From the NCBI RefSeq assembly GCF_030848805.1, contig NW_027269992.1:248001-312000 (forward strand): a DNA stretch of 64,000 nt. The letters are read 5' to 3'. The notes under the pieces are model-generated. The model saw only the letters and a program-made list of their open reading frames with translations, did not search any database and was not told where the DNA came from. Positions 54,972 to 64,000 of this stretch are shown piece by piece (the first letter of the stretch is position 1; each line of letters opens with the position of its first letter). Made by a program: the position numbers and the translations under genes. The stretch is from Temnothorax longispinosus. Taxonomy: Eukaryota; Arthropoda; Insecta; Hymenoptera; Formicidae.

Positions 54972-55344
54972 TTGTATTCGTGTAAGCGAGCTGTAGCGGG
55001 ATTTTATAACTCCGACAGTTTTATTATTATATATGCGCAGGTATTATATATGTTAAAAAGCTGCGCAATGATATCGAAACTCGTTAAGGGTTTACAGAAT
55101 CCCGCCTCTGAATTCGTAATTTAAACTAGGGATTTTCAGGTTTTAAAGATGTAGCGTGGATGAAATCTCGATGAACATACCTGAGGGACTGCTATTCAAA
55201 AGCTCGTAAAAAAATGAAAGGTTACGTACGCAGCGGATCGGGTGCGGAAGCGGGACATCCGCAGAAAAGTACATTCCGCTTCTATTCAAGGATGCAATTT
55301 CTAGACGAGGCTGCACAAGAAACCCCGTACGTAATAACTTGTCT

Positions 55345-55512
55345 TATATGGAGGGGTAAAAGCTATAGTGGTGTAAGTTAAAATTTTATAAATATTGACT
55401 TGTGTGCATAGATGCAATTTATATATTGCACAGATTGCATCTAGGTACACAAATCAATATTTTAAAAATTTTATTTACACTACTTGCACTATGGCTTTTA
55501 CCCCTCCATATA
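55345..55512. repeat. 168-bp palindromic MITE
   Basis: TATATGGAGGGGTAAAAGC is mirrored at 55494-55512, with about 75-bp arms and TA at both ends (a possible Tc1/mariner-type target). It is in the intron between MADF exons 3 and 4. Confidence 0.75.
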
Positions 55513-56155
55513 TAGGCTTTAATATATAAAAAAGTACACTTTTTTACATATCTTTGCTGTTCAATTTTAGTACAACAAGCTCTCTACCACAGAACATATG
55601 TCGTGATGAAGATAATGCACGGATCCTGAACGATTTGGAATTCGAGGAATGTAATGTGTATTCTCCAATAACTTGTAGCACGCCAGACAATCCTGAAAGA
55701 ACAGGAAGTTCGGCTAATTGTAGACCACGAAAAAAAAAAGTGAGCTAATTTTGAATAATTGATAATCGACACACGTCTCATAGATTTTCATAATTAATTG
55801 ATACATCTTCATATCATAATTGTGTTACTTTTTTCATGGACAATCAGCTTTGTTTAACAATGTATGAAAATGTAGGAAAATTCATTACTTTGAATGCATT
55901 AAATGGAATTTTTTGTGTTACAGGAAGACAGCAGCACGATCCCGATGTGCAGGCACTGCATAACAACATATTGCAGCAGTTACTTCGCGAAAATGCGCCG
56001 AAGAAGGATGCAGTGGACAATTTTCTGGAGCAGTTGGGAGATATCCTGCGTAGATTGAGTTATCTTCGAAGAAGGCAAATGCAAGTAGAGCTGCTGCGTG
56101 TCGTTCACAGGACAGAAGACGAAGAATTAGCGGAGGCGAAACATCAAAGGCGATA

Positions 56156-56627
56156 AATTTTTCGTATTATTATTCTATTATATTTTGTACTATTATCATT
56201 ACCTTTATCTTTCTACCAATACATTATACATTACATAATAAATAAATAAAACATTTATTTCTATTTCAATAAAACCTGATGAGTAGTTCATATTGGGGTC
56301 TAAAAAAATGAATGTTTTGTTGTTACATTACATATATGTGTATGTAAAGTTCAAAACATTGAGATGTACGATCTTGTATTTATTTATAATTCTTAGAAAA
56401 AAAAGTAGAGTTTCCGTCTTATAATAATGAGTTAATCGCAAAATTTCGCAGCAACTAATCCGACGCATTTTCGCGACAATCAACGGGCGTTTTTCCACGA
56501 GGGATCACTTTTTACATAATACATAATACATGATAGAATACTCATTGTTTAGAGCTTTTCTCCATTGCCAATCAAGTGGGTTCAAAGTTTCAAAATACGT
56601 AGCAAAAGAGTCTCTAATTCGTATAGC
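56156..56627. other. Space between convergent Harbinger genes
   Basis: Contains AATAAATAAA near 56240 for the plus-strand gene. No coding region. Confidence 0.5.
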
Positions 56628-57783
56628 CTAAACGTTCCTTCGCGCACTGCAATTACGTACATTTTCAATTCCGGTCGACGTTACATTTCGATCATTGCCA
56701 CTTAAAACAGAATAAGTTCTTTCCGTTGGCTCCAATTGAAGTTCGTGTTTCATTAGAAAATTATGTACAGCCGTTACAGCTTGAACGGTTAATTTAGCCG
56801 TTGAAATATGAGCGATAATTGGCCGACGAAAAATTCGCCATCTTGTCGCTAGTATCCCAAATGAACATTCTACAGTTCTTCGCGCCCGACTTAATCTATA
56901 ATTAAAGATTTTCTTCGTAACAGTTAAGTTCCTACTTCGAGAGTATGGCCGCATCATATAAGATGTTAGCGGAAATGCTTCGTCTCCTACTAGGACGTAT
57001 GGAAATTTGAATCCGCTATTATCCAAATGCCTGTCCGGAGGCAGTTGAAGTGATTTCGTATCCAATAGGCGAGCAAGGTCACTGCTAGCAAATACACCCG
57101 CATCGCTACGCCTTCCTTCCGCTCCGATGTCCACGATGCTGAAGCAACAATTTGCATCACTCACAGCAAGTAGATTGATGCTGTGGTTACCTTTGTAATT
57201 ATAGCAGGACGAGCCACTATTCGGTGGTGCCTACAATTAACAAGAATACAATAATGTCAGATTTATTAAAAAATGTATGAAAAATAGTTGTATCAGATAC
57301 GTACCTGAATGATAATGTGCTTCCCATCTATAGATCCAATGCAGTTTGGAAATTGACAGATTTTCTGAAATTCGTCAGCAACCTGTTGCCAATTGTCAGC
57401 GGTGGGTTGCAGAAAAACTTTATCTTTCAAGACCTCCCACAATGCAGTGCAAGTCTCCCTTACGATTTTGGATGCTGTATTGCATGCAATACGAAATGCA
57501 TACGAATGAGATGCTAAACTGTCACCAGATGCTAACCAACGCAAAGTCAGCTGCAATCTTGTACGAGCTGAAATTGGGATTCGACAAACTTTTTCTTTCT
57601 GAATCCGTGGTCCAACTAACGTTAGCAGTTCTTCAAATACTTCCGGAGTCATTCTGAAGTAATTGAAGAACTTTTCACGATCAGTTATTTGCATCTCAAT
57701 GACTAAATTGTCACTTGCACCTTGTAAATGCCTCATTTCGTGCGTAAACATTGGTCGTACCCAGAATTTCCGTTTCTTTCTTC
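56628..57783 (-). CDS. PIF/Harbinger transposase
   Basis: Two minus-strand exons joined by a 74-bp intron, 57231..57304 (GTACGT donor, TTGTAG acceptor). Exon 1 has KFWVRPMFTHEM, EKFFNYFRMTPEVFEELL and the first Asp in CIGSIDGKHIIIQ. Exon 2 continues in frame (NSGSSCYNYKGNHSINLLA) with the second Asp in VLVGDEAFPL and the Glu in RRTVECSFGILATRWRIF. All three catalytic residues and the spacing are normal for PIF/Harbinger. No stop within the exons. Its true start is uncertain: an in-frame stop lies just upstream of 57783, so a further 5' exon is likely (for example ending near 57790). Confidence 0.85.
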
Positions 57784-58237
57784 ATATTTTCCAGCTTTTG
57801 CAATAAAACGATGTAACCTAAATATAGCTTTCGCACTCTGTTGAACACCGGTACAGCATGCCAAGTTGGTAAATTGTTCGCCGTTCGCAGTATTTTTAAC
57901 ATAACTAATAAGACTGTTTTTCATCCATCGTTATGTGTTTCAAAATGTTATTTTTACACAGCCACGTTAAAGTTTTTCTTCTTTTTCAGTCTAGCCTTTT
58001 CAACGAGTAGTGCCTCCAGCAAGCCAAAATCCAGATATGGAACGATGTCTAGATATATATAAAATAGATGTAGAAATGAAAAGATTGTCCAAACAATACA
58101 ACTTCGCTAAAAAACACGTATATAGTTAAAATAACAAACCAGAGAGCACGTGCGCACTCCAACGTAAGTTAAAACTGTCTAATATTACAAAGTATTGTTT
58201 ACGTTTTTTTGACATTTTCTCTCTCAACTCAATCACG
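57784..58237. other. 5' region of the Harbinger transposase
   Basis: May contain a further 5' exon of the transposase (open minus-strand stretch to about 57924). Otherwise AT-rich. Confidence 0.35.
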
Positions 58238-58527
58238 CATGTTTGTTCCGTTCCGTAAAAAGTTTCTCTACCAGTCCCATGTAGCAAAAACGGAACGGAA
58301 TCTGGTTACAAAATATATTTTACTCCTACAATTCAGTATTTCAGAGTACTCAAAACAATGTTATCGGCAAGATAATTGCACAAATAATGTATGTTTATTG
58401 CTTCAGTCGCATCAAAATAACAAAATATCGACGAATAAGGCACATTTACCTGCGACCGAAGCGACGTTCCGATCCGTTTTTGCTACATGGGACTGGTAGA
58501 GAAAACTGTTACGGAACGGAACTGGAA
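58238..58527. repeat. Palindrome related to Harbinger ends
   Basis: GTTCCGTTCCGTAA, TTTCTCTACCAGTCCCATG and TAGCAAAAACGG recur inverted within this 290-bp segment. CCAGTCCCAT resembles the parent element's own terminus (GCAGTCCCAT), so this is probably a nested, related non-autonomous Harbinger. Confidence 0.65.
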
Positions 58528-58561
58528 CGGACCGCTCAATTCTAGTCAATTCTAGTGAGAA

Positions 58562-58604
58562 ATCCGATCCGTCATTCCGATCCGTGCTTAATGGGACTGC
58601 ACCC
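58562..58604 (-). repeat. PIF/Harbinger right TIR
   Basis: Mirror of 53772..53814; followed by TGA. Confidence 0.88.
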
Positions 58605-58607
58605 TGA

Positions 58608-59240
58608 GTCTACCCTTTCTCCTACTTCCTATTTTTCTATTCTTTCTCTGACCTCCTCGTCCCCAATTACGTAGTTTATAACTGTCTCACCTTTCCCTCT
58701 TGTGTATGTAAATTCTCCCTCCTCATCCCCCTTCATGCCTCCATTTAGTATCACTCATCCTCTTTCCTCGATAAATTCCAGTAGTTTCCTACCATCCTTA
58801 TTTACCTTTTGTCTTTAGATTTTCTCCCTCTTTCTTCCCCTCTTCCCTCGACTTCCTCTTCCCATCTTCCTTCCTCTCCTGTTCTCGCATTAAAGTCACC
58901 ACCTACTATGGTCCTTACTCCTTCTCCCCCTCCTCCGTCCACTCCTTCAAACTTTCTAACTTCTTGTCTATATTGTTGTTTACATAAATTCCTATTATTC
59001 TCCATATTTCCTCTCTTATTCTTATCTTACCTTCTATTCTTCCTTCTTCCTCTACCATCCCCCTCCTTCCTTTACCTCTTCTACACTTTTCCTTATTCCT
59101 AATAACATGCCTCCGCACGCTCTACCTTTCCTGTTCTTTCTGGTCGCTATCTGTACTCTCCATCTAAATTCTTTTGGTAACTTTTCTTTCATTTTTTTTC
59201 CATCTTATTTATCTTCTTCCATCTTATTCTTCCATCAATA
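58608..59240 (-). pseudogene. LINE endonuclease, first part
   Basis: Minus strand. EEIWRIIGIYVNNNIDKK then, in another frame, TIVGGDFNARTGEEG, the GDFN motif of APE-type endonucleases, and GEFTYTRGKGETVINYVI close to the Harbinger border. At least two frameshifts and two stops. Composition (Lys/Glu/Arg-rich) matches the RT half at 45890..47880, so both are pieces of one LINE now spread over 13 kb. Confidence 0.77.
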
Positions 59241-59321
59241 TTAATTGTAGGCCAAATAAAAAAATACGTGTCTTCTTTTTTACGGAATTTTTTTCAGAAA
59301 AAAATTGTCAAAATAACAGAA

Positions 59322-59445
59322 GTGTAACGATGCGCCTCGAGACGCATCATTCCCGGCGAGCATCAGCCGGATGCCGCCCGGCCGAACACCCGCCGGGCGA
59401 GACAAGGCACGTTGTGCCCTTTTTTAATCTATCCATCTCGCGTAT
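59322..59445 (+). repeat. Gypsy LTR fragment
   Basis: TGTAACGATGCGCC, GCCGGATGCCGCCCGGCCGA and CGCCGGGCGAG match the inverse of the Gypsy LTR end at about 13270-13401. A related but diverged copy, cut off after about 125 bp. Confidence 0.7.
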
Positions 59446-59461
59446 CAGTCCGCAAACGGAC

Positions 59462-59992
59462 TTAGCGCGGCAACCGACTTGAAGCGCCGAGCGGTGCCGA
59501 AAACGGCTGAGAGCCACCGAACGCAATCGCGGCGTCGGGACGCCGTACTCTCCCGAACGCTCCGCCGCGATCGTAATTTTTGCCGGTGATCGTTAGTGAC
59601 TTTATCAATTTTTCAGCTGGCCCTTTGAGACACGAGCGGAGGTAGTGCAGCCGTTCAACTGGCGAAATGAACGACTGGTCGCCGATGACCGACCAAAAGA
59701 GATTCCGGAAGGACGGCCAGTCTTCGTATGCACCCGAAAAGTGCGGCAGTTGTATACGGGGCAGTGAGGTTCTCGACGCGCGCTCGCCCCCCTGCTCCGA
59801 CGGCGCGGAAGACGTGGAAGCTGGCGCGGGCTTGAGGCGGTTCGCCTGTTCGGACAGGACGCTACGCTGATGCACGTAAGCATTCTCGGCGTTGTCGAGT
59901 AAATCAGATTTGGCGTACTCACTTTCAGCGTAGCGGTCCTTGTAGCAGGCTCGAATCATGTCATGCTGACTTTCAAACTTTGCCTCAGGAAC
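59462..59992 (-). pseudogene. Second BEL/Pao gag, N-terminal fragment
   Basis: Minus strand. A DUF1759-type gag start: SDLLDNAENAYVHQRSV, then LPRIQLPHFSGAYEDWPSF and SPVERLHYLRSCLKGPAEKL. It parallels the gag of the first BEL element (LPNFSGAFPEW) but is another family. The frame slips after TITGKNYD near 59560, and the gag ends at a Gypsy LTR scrap. The frame is open above the Met at 59959. Confidence 0.8.
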
Positions 59993-61521
59993 AAAAGTCA
60001 GAAACCAGCGCCGCAGGACCTGGGACGCCCGCCTATAGGGTCGGCGCCATCGCCCGACTACCAGGTGGCTCGGCGAGCACCGTCGCCGAGAGCAACCATC
60101 CGGGGAGGCATTTTAGGCGCCCCAGAGACGCGCCCGAGGGGTGGGCGTCAACGGCCGGCAATGACAAGTGCACCCGGACATCTTCCACGGGAAATTCGCC
60201 CGGAATCATCACAAGGGGCATCTCCGACAAGGTGCGCACGGGTCGGCGTCAACGGCGACGAAGGACGGACAACCGACGATACCTGGTGCAGCGGTGCCAG
60301 CAGAGGGACGTCGCTACGACGCAATAAGCGTGGAAATATCCACCGGAACGTTCTAGAAAGGGCCCACGCGGGGGCCGCGTGATCTAAGTGCGTAGTTAGG
60401 AACGTTCGAGAACGAAAGTCGCGTAGAGGGGGAAAGCGCGCCGTAGTGGGGGCCAAAGCGAGAGCCATCGCTCGGGGAAGTCTCTCTAGTACACCCATAG
60501 CGAACGGACGTATACGGCGATAGCTATTGGATATACCTTACAATCGGGAACTCCCGCGTGTCATCGCGTTAAATTACTCGTTCGACATAACGAGAGGTAC
60601 CCAGTTACCATTAACATTAAAGTGTTTGCCAAAAGCGTAGGGTAGTAATTCGGATACAACATTAGCAAACGGAAGTGAATATCGAGTAAATTACAATCGT
60701 GGACATTGGGTCTCACGACTACGAAATATTATACGGACATCGTTATTAGTTGTGTATAACAACCGGAAGCTCCCGCGTAATTGCGAATGCAATAATTGTT
60801 TGAAATAAGCGAGTGACACAGCTGTCACGTGATCAAAGAGTGTTGGCCGTAGAACGCACAAACGGGTGCGTGATCCAGTCATTGTGAACCACCTTGACAA
60901 TTGTGAAACATCTTGTATCATGAAACGGCGATCTGAAATAAAGTAATCGTTAATGTTATACAACAGTATACATACTTACCTTGGAATGATATCCGAGCGG
61001 CAAAGTGCATTCTGACGTGGAAACTTATGTATGCGAAAAGCATTGTAGCATTATAACCGACGATCTGAAATAAAGAGAATCGTTATTTGTGAAAATTAAT
61101 TCCAAGATTATTTAAACATACTTACCTTCTATTCACCTTGTCCATCGGCGATGATCCATCGTTGTCCAGCGGCGATCCGGTATGCGATAAAGCGAGGATC
61201 CGGGGAAATCCAGCAGCGGGGATGATCCATCCTAGGCAGGAACCTGAAACAGGAGAAAAATATTAGAGTATTGTTAATAATAATCGCGGTGAATTATACT
61301 CCGGTATGCGGTAATGCGAAGATCCGAGGAAGCAGAGCAGCAGTGATGATCCATCCTGGGCGTCAACCTGAAAGAATAAAATAATATTAGAGTCTTGTAT
61401 ATAATCGAGGCGCCAAAGCATACTTACCTTCTCGGTAGTCAGAGGTCAAACCGAGTGGCGACCGTTTGATAGAAAATAATACCGCGTGAACTAAGCTCTT
61501 AAATTGTACTGTCCGGTTACA
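59993..61521 (-). mobile_element. Long LTR-like element, copy 4, with leader introns (BEL/Pao)
   Basis: Minus strand from 61521: TGTAACCGGAC and the family landmarks CGGTCGCCACTCGGTTT and ACCGAGAAG. Candidate introns: 61368..61427, 61065..61125 and 60933..60979, each with GTAAGT and TTTCAG-type borders. Exon-like units repeat GGATGGATCATC and CGCATACCGG. Downstream on the same strand lies a BEL/Pao gag start, so the whole family is probably the LTR plus leader of a BEL/Pao retrotransposon. ACCT follows the outer end. Where the LTR ends is not clear. Confidence 0.68.
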
Positions 61522-62030
61522 ACCTAACCTTTTTACATAAGTGAAATCTTCGACTACTGGAATCCCTCGGAGTTGCAGCGACAACCAGTCCTGACAACCA
61601 GTCCTGAAGTCCGATCGGGGAGCGCCCGCGAGCAACCAGTCCTGGATCGAAGTCCTGAACGGGAATTAGCGCTCGCGGGCAACCGGCCACGGACCAGGAC
61701 GGGAATTACGCCGGACGAGGATTACGCCGCCGCCTTCCGAGGTTTGAACCAGTAGCCCCCTTGCGAAGGGAAGACCCCCTTACCCTCGGGGTGGGGCGGG
61801 GGGAATGCCGGATTCTATATGCGCAGGATCTAAGATCCCACGCCCATAGCCTACCGGCTAAAACACCCATGAACGACTCTAACACTGTGCGATGCAGGGA
61901 AAGCCTCGGGAAACGCAATGATCACATCCGTGGCCCCCCCTCCCGGTTACGCGACAGTTTCCCGAAAAATAGAGGGGATAATGTTGGTACCAACGAAAAT
62001 CCCTAAGGGGTGTCGTTATAATTTCTACGG
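61522..62030. other. GC-rich sequence, no gene recognised
   Basis: Contains short direct repeats ACCAGTCCTG (61585, 61601 and 61637) and GACGGGAATTA-like text. An R1/R2-like LINE origin is possible; I cannot support it. Confidence 0.35.
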
Positions 62031-62945
62031 GTTAGCAACACTGTTGCAGTAGTATAGCTGTCAGTTTGCGTAACTTTTTTGACATTTTGACATATAATGT
62101 GCACGCGTGTATAATAAATATGTTACGACTGTAATAGTTTATAAATGTAAATGTAAAATACATTGTGGCACTTAAGTAAAATAAAATTAAATAAAAATGA
62201 CAAAAAGCAAAGTGCATAGAGGATGAACGAGGTAAAAAATTATGAATAAATTATTATTATTATTAGTAATTAAACAATTTTAATTTTTTCAATGTTTTTC
62301 AATAAATATCACTCATAGTTGTAGTATCGTTCTTCGCACTCTGGAATCAGTTTGCCATCATCTTCAACTGCGGAATAAAACCTGTGCAAGATAAAAGAAG
62401 CATAAACAAGGAAGATAGAAAAAAGTAAATGAAGAATAGACAATATATCAGATAATTAGCTAATATTCTCATAAAATAAAAGATCATGTAAATAATTAAT
62501 TTTTTTGTCCTAGCTTTCTAGCTAACCACGTGCTTGCAGAATCCCTGTTCCCTGCGGAGTAAGAGTAACGTTGCCAAATTCTAAACAAAAGTTGGAATCA
62601 TATCTTAACGGCGAATATCAGAGTAGATTTGTAATAGCAATGCGACGACAGATTGACGCAACAAACCGAGAGCAGGTCCGTAAAATCGATATTTACCGTT
62701 AATCTTTCATCGACAGACCTGCTCGATGTTCATTGTCACCTTCTCATGTAGTCTGCTGACTGATGTATGTGTTTCTTATCTTTCAGCAAACAGAATTTAT
62801 TGCCTACAGGATTATTTGCCTCTGCAATAATGGTTATTGGGGTTTGAGATCGAAAGTGGAAAACTTTTTCCAAAAAATTGCGGATCGATCCTTAATCCTC
62901 AGTCAGATTAGCTGTAAATAATATTGAATTGTAATCATCATCATC
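62031..62945. other. AT-rich sequence, no gene seen
   Basis: Includes a hairpin GAGCAGGTC ... GACCTGCTC at 62670-62724. No coding or RNA gene recognised. Confidence 0.45.
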
Positions 62946-64000
62946 AGTTGCGCTACAACCCAATGCGGGTCTTGGCCTCCTTTAATTTTTCACGCCACAC
63001 ATCCCCGTTCTGCGCCACATTGCGCCAGTTTCTAACGCCGATCTTCTTTGCGTCACGCACGACTCCATCCTCCCAACGTAGCCTTGGCCTTCCTGGTCTT
63101 CTCCTGCCATCTGGCTCCCCGTTGAGAGTACGCTTCCGGATATTGCTGTCCCCAAATCTCGCCACATGTCCTGCCCACCTCAGTCTCCCAATCTTTATGA
63201 GCGTGACCACATCTCTTGAGTCAGTCTTCTTATATAAGTCATCCAGCTTGCAGTTGTATCTTCTGCGCCATAATCCATCCTCACACACTCCTCCGTAAAT
63301 TGTTCTAAGGACCTTCCTTTCAAACCCAAGCAGAAGCAGTTCGTCTGTTTTACTTATGGCCCAAGTCTCCGATGCGTATGTGAGTACCGGTAGTATGAGC
63401 GTTTTATAGAGCCTGATCTTTGTTCTCCTGGTTAGGTTACTGTTTCTTAGATGCTTACGCAGTCCAAAATAGCATCTGTTCGCCAAAACTATCCGTCTCT
63501 TTATCTCATCAGTTACACAGTTCTGCGTGTTAACCGATAACCCCAGGTAGACAAAGTCATGCACGACCTCCAAATTATGGTCTTCAATTGTCAGGTTCTG
63601 TCCTAAGTTGTGCGCTCTTCGTTGCGAGGTGGATGACAGTAAGATCTTGGTTTTGTTCTCGTTTACTTATAGCCCCAGCTGTTTCGCCGCATCCACCAGG
63701 TTCAAATAGGCCTCCTTTGTGCCAGTTACCGATCTCGCGACGATATCAACGTCATCTGCATACGCCATTAGTTGCGTCGATTTTAAATAAATTGTCCCAG
63801 TTGTGTTTATCCGTGACATTCTGACCACTTTTTCAAGTGCGATGTTAAAGAGCATACACGCAAGCGCATCCCCTTGCCTGAGGCCATTTTTGGTCTCAAA
63901 TGTTTCGGATATGTCACTTTGTATTTTGACCGCGCAGAGGACCCTACTCATTGTTAACCTCGCGAGATTTATCAGTTTCTTAGGGATCTGCAGTTCTGCC
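62946..64000 (-). pseudogene. RTE-like LINE reverse transcriptase, 3' part
   Basis: Minus strand, cut by the window edge. 63951-63667 has RT blocks GLRQGDALACMLFNIALEK and the active site LMAYADDVDIVA; a stop at 63667-63669 follows. The next frame, 63573-62953, holds the thumb and C-terminal domain (DFVYLGLSVN, LTYASETWAISK, RLRWAGHVAR, GRPRLRWEDGVVRDAKK), all typical of RTE-type LINEs. The element ends with a TGATGATGATGA tail at about 62934-62948, the short microsatellite end usual for RTE. One stop makes it a pseudogene. Confidence 0.85.

Larger units (their letters stand above)
54371..56155 (+). pseudogene. Harbinger accessory protein: zinc finger-MADF-BESS
   Basis: Five exons by GT/AG borders: 54371..54503, 54591..54800, 55140..about 55326, 55571..55739, 55924..56155. 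Exon 1 has a Cys/His finger (KCGYCGQIMYGSCAEIQAHK). Exon 2 opens a MADF domain (MLIDAVEQRPGLWN, then GELWDEVFNNLG). Exon 3 completes it (SKARKKMKGYVRSGSGAE, FRFYSRMQFLDEA). The last exon has a BESS-like motif (VDNFLEQLGDILRRLSYLRR). Stops replace expected codons at 54728-54730 (TAA) and 55172-55174 (TGA). Such proteins help Harbinger transposases reach DNA and the nucleus. An exon further 5' may be missing. Confidence 0.7.
53772..58604. mobile_element. PIF/Harbinger transposon, two genes
   Basis: A 4833-bp element with 43-bp inverted ends starting GGGTGCAGTCCCATTAAGC. The 3-bp target duplication TGA is at 53769-53771 and 58605-58607. Dropping the element and one TGA restores the endonuclease SDHHPL motif of the host LINE, confirming borders. 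Three-bp duplications are the PIF/Harbinger hallmark. It encodes a DDE transposase (minus) and a zinc finger-MADF-BESS protein (plus), divergent from the usual transposase plus SANT/MADF pair only in having stops in the second gene. Confidence 0.9.

Overview
The window reads as insect nuclear DNA made almost entirely of transposable elements. Hymenoptera, probably an ant, is my best guess: insect-type BEL/Pao and Gypsy LTR elements, an R1-like LINE, PIF/Harbinger, pogo and Transib DNA transposons, short introns of 50-75 bp, long GT microsatellites and much foldback DNA. I recognise no conserved host gene. Nearly every coding region belongs to a transposon and most are broken by stops, frameshifts or later insertions.

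Layout. 0.1-7.3 kb: a BEL/Pao retrotransposon (+) with both LTRs. 7.3-11.2 kb: a pogo-like transposon (-) with three smaller inverted-repeat elements inside it. 11.2-26.0 kb: a Gypsy retrotransposon (-) with 4-bp target duplications, sitting between the arms of an older inverted repeat. The Gypsy itself was hit by a Transib (18493..22230, RSS-like CACAGTG ends, CGTCG duplication), a 2.66-kb long-LTR-like insertion (15105..17764), a solo LTR and a MITE. 26.7-31.4 kb: a low-complexity hypothetical ORF and a 3.9-kb palindrome with 1.48-kb arms that carries a DDE transposase with a SWIM zinc finger. 31.4-41.0 kb: GC-rich R1-like LINE fragments, two more long-LTR copies and a HARBI1-like transposase. 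41.2-45.7 kb: a giant foldback with a 31-bp minisatellite core, split by a 2-kb solo-LTR-like insertion. 45.7-59.2 kb: one LINE (-) split by two insertions: a 5.7-kb insertion I cannot classify (two-exon acidic protein, tiny membrane ORFs, CCAAT-box cluster) and a 4.8-kb PIF/Harbinger with both of its genes. 59.3-61.5 kb: a Gypsy LTR scrap and a second BEL/Pao element (-) whose LTR/leader holds several short introns. 62.9-64 kb: an RTE-like LINE reverse transcriptase (-) running off the window.

Most unusual points: (1) a family of long LTR-like elements, four copies here, whose 5' region is a series of short non-coding exon-like units bounded by GTAAGT donors and TTTCAG acceptors, and both complete copies duplicated the same 4-bp target CGGT; (2) a Transib whose 5-bp CGTCG duplication and CACAGTG termini mirror RAG recombination signals; (3) the DDE-SWIM palindrome, whose two arms differ at the putative catalytic Glu; (4) one 70-bp unit flanked by GT microsatellite in two unrelated DNA transposons; (5) a directional CCAAT-box cluster with an orientation switch near 51.3 kb. 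The insertions can be ordered by nesting, and at several junctions dropping the insertion and one target duplication returns a continuous reading frame in the host element, which supports the boundaries given.
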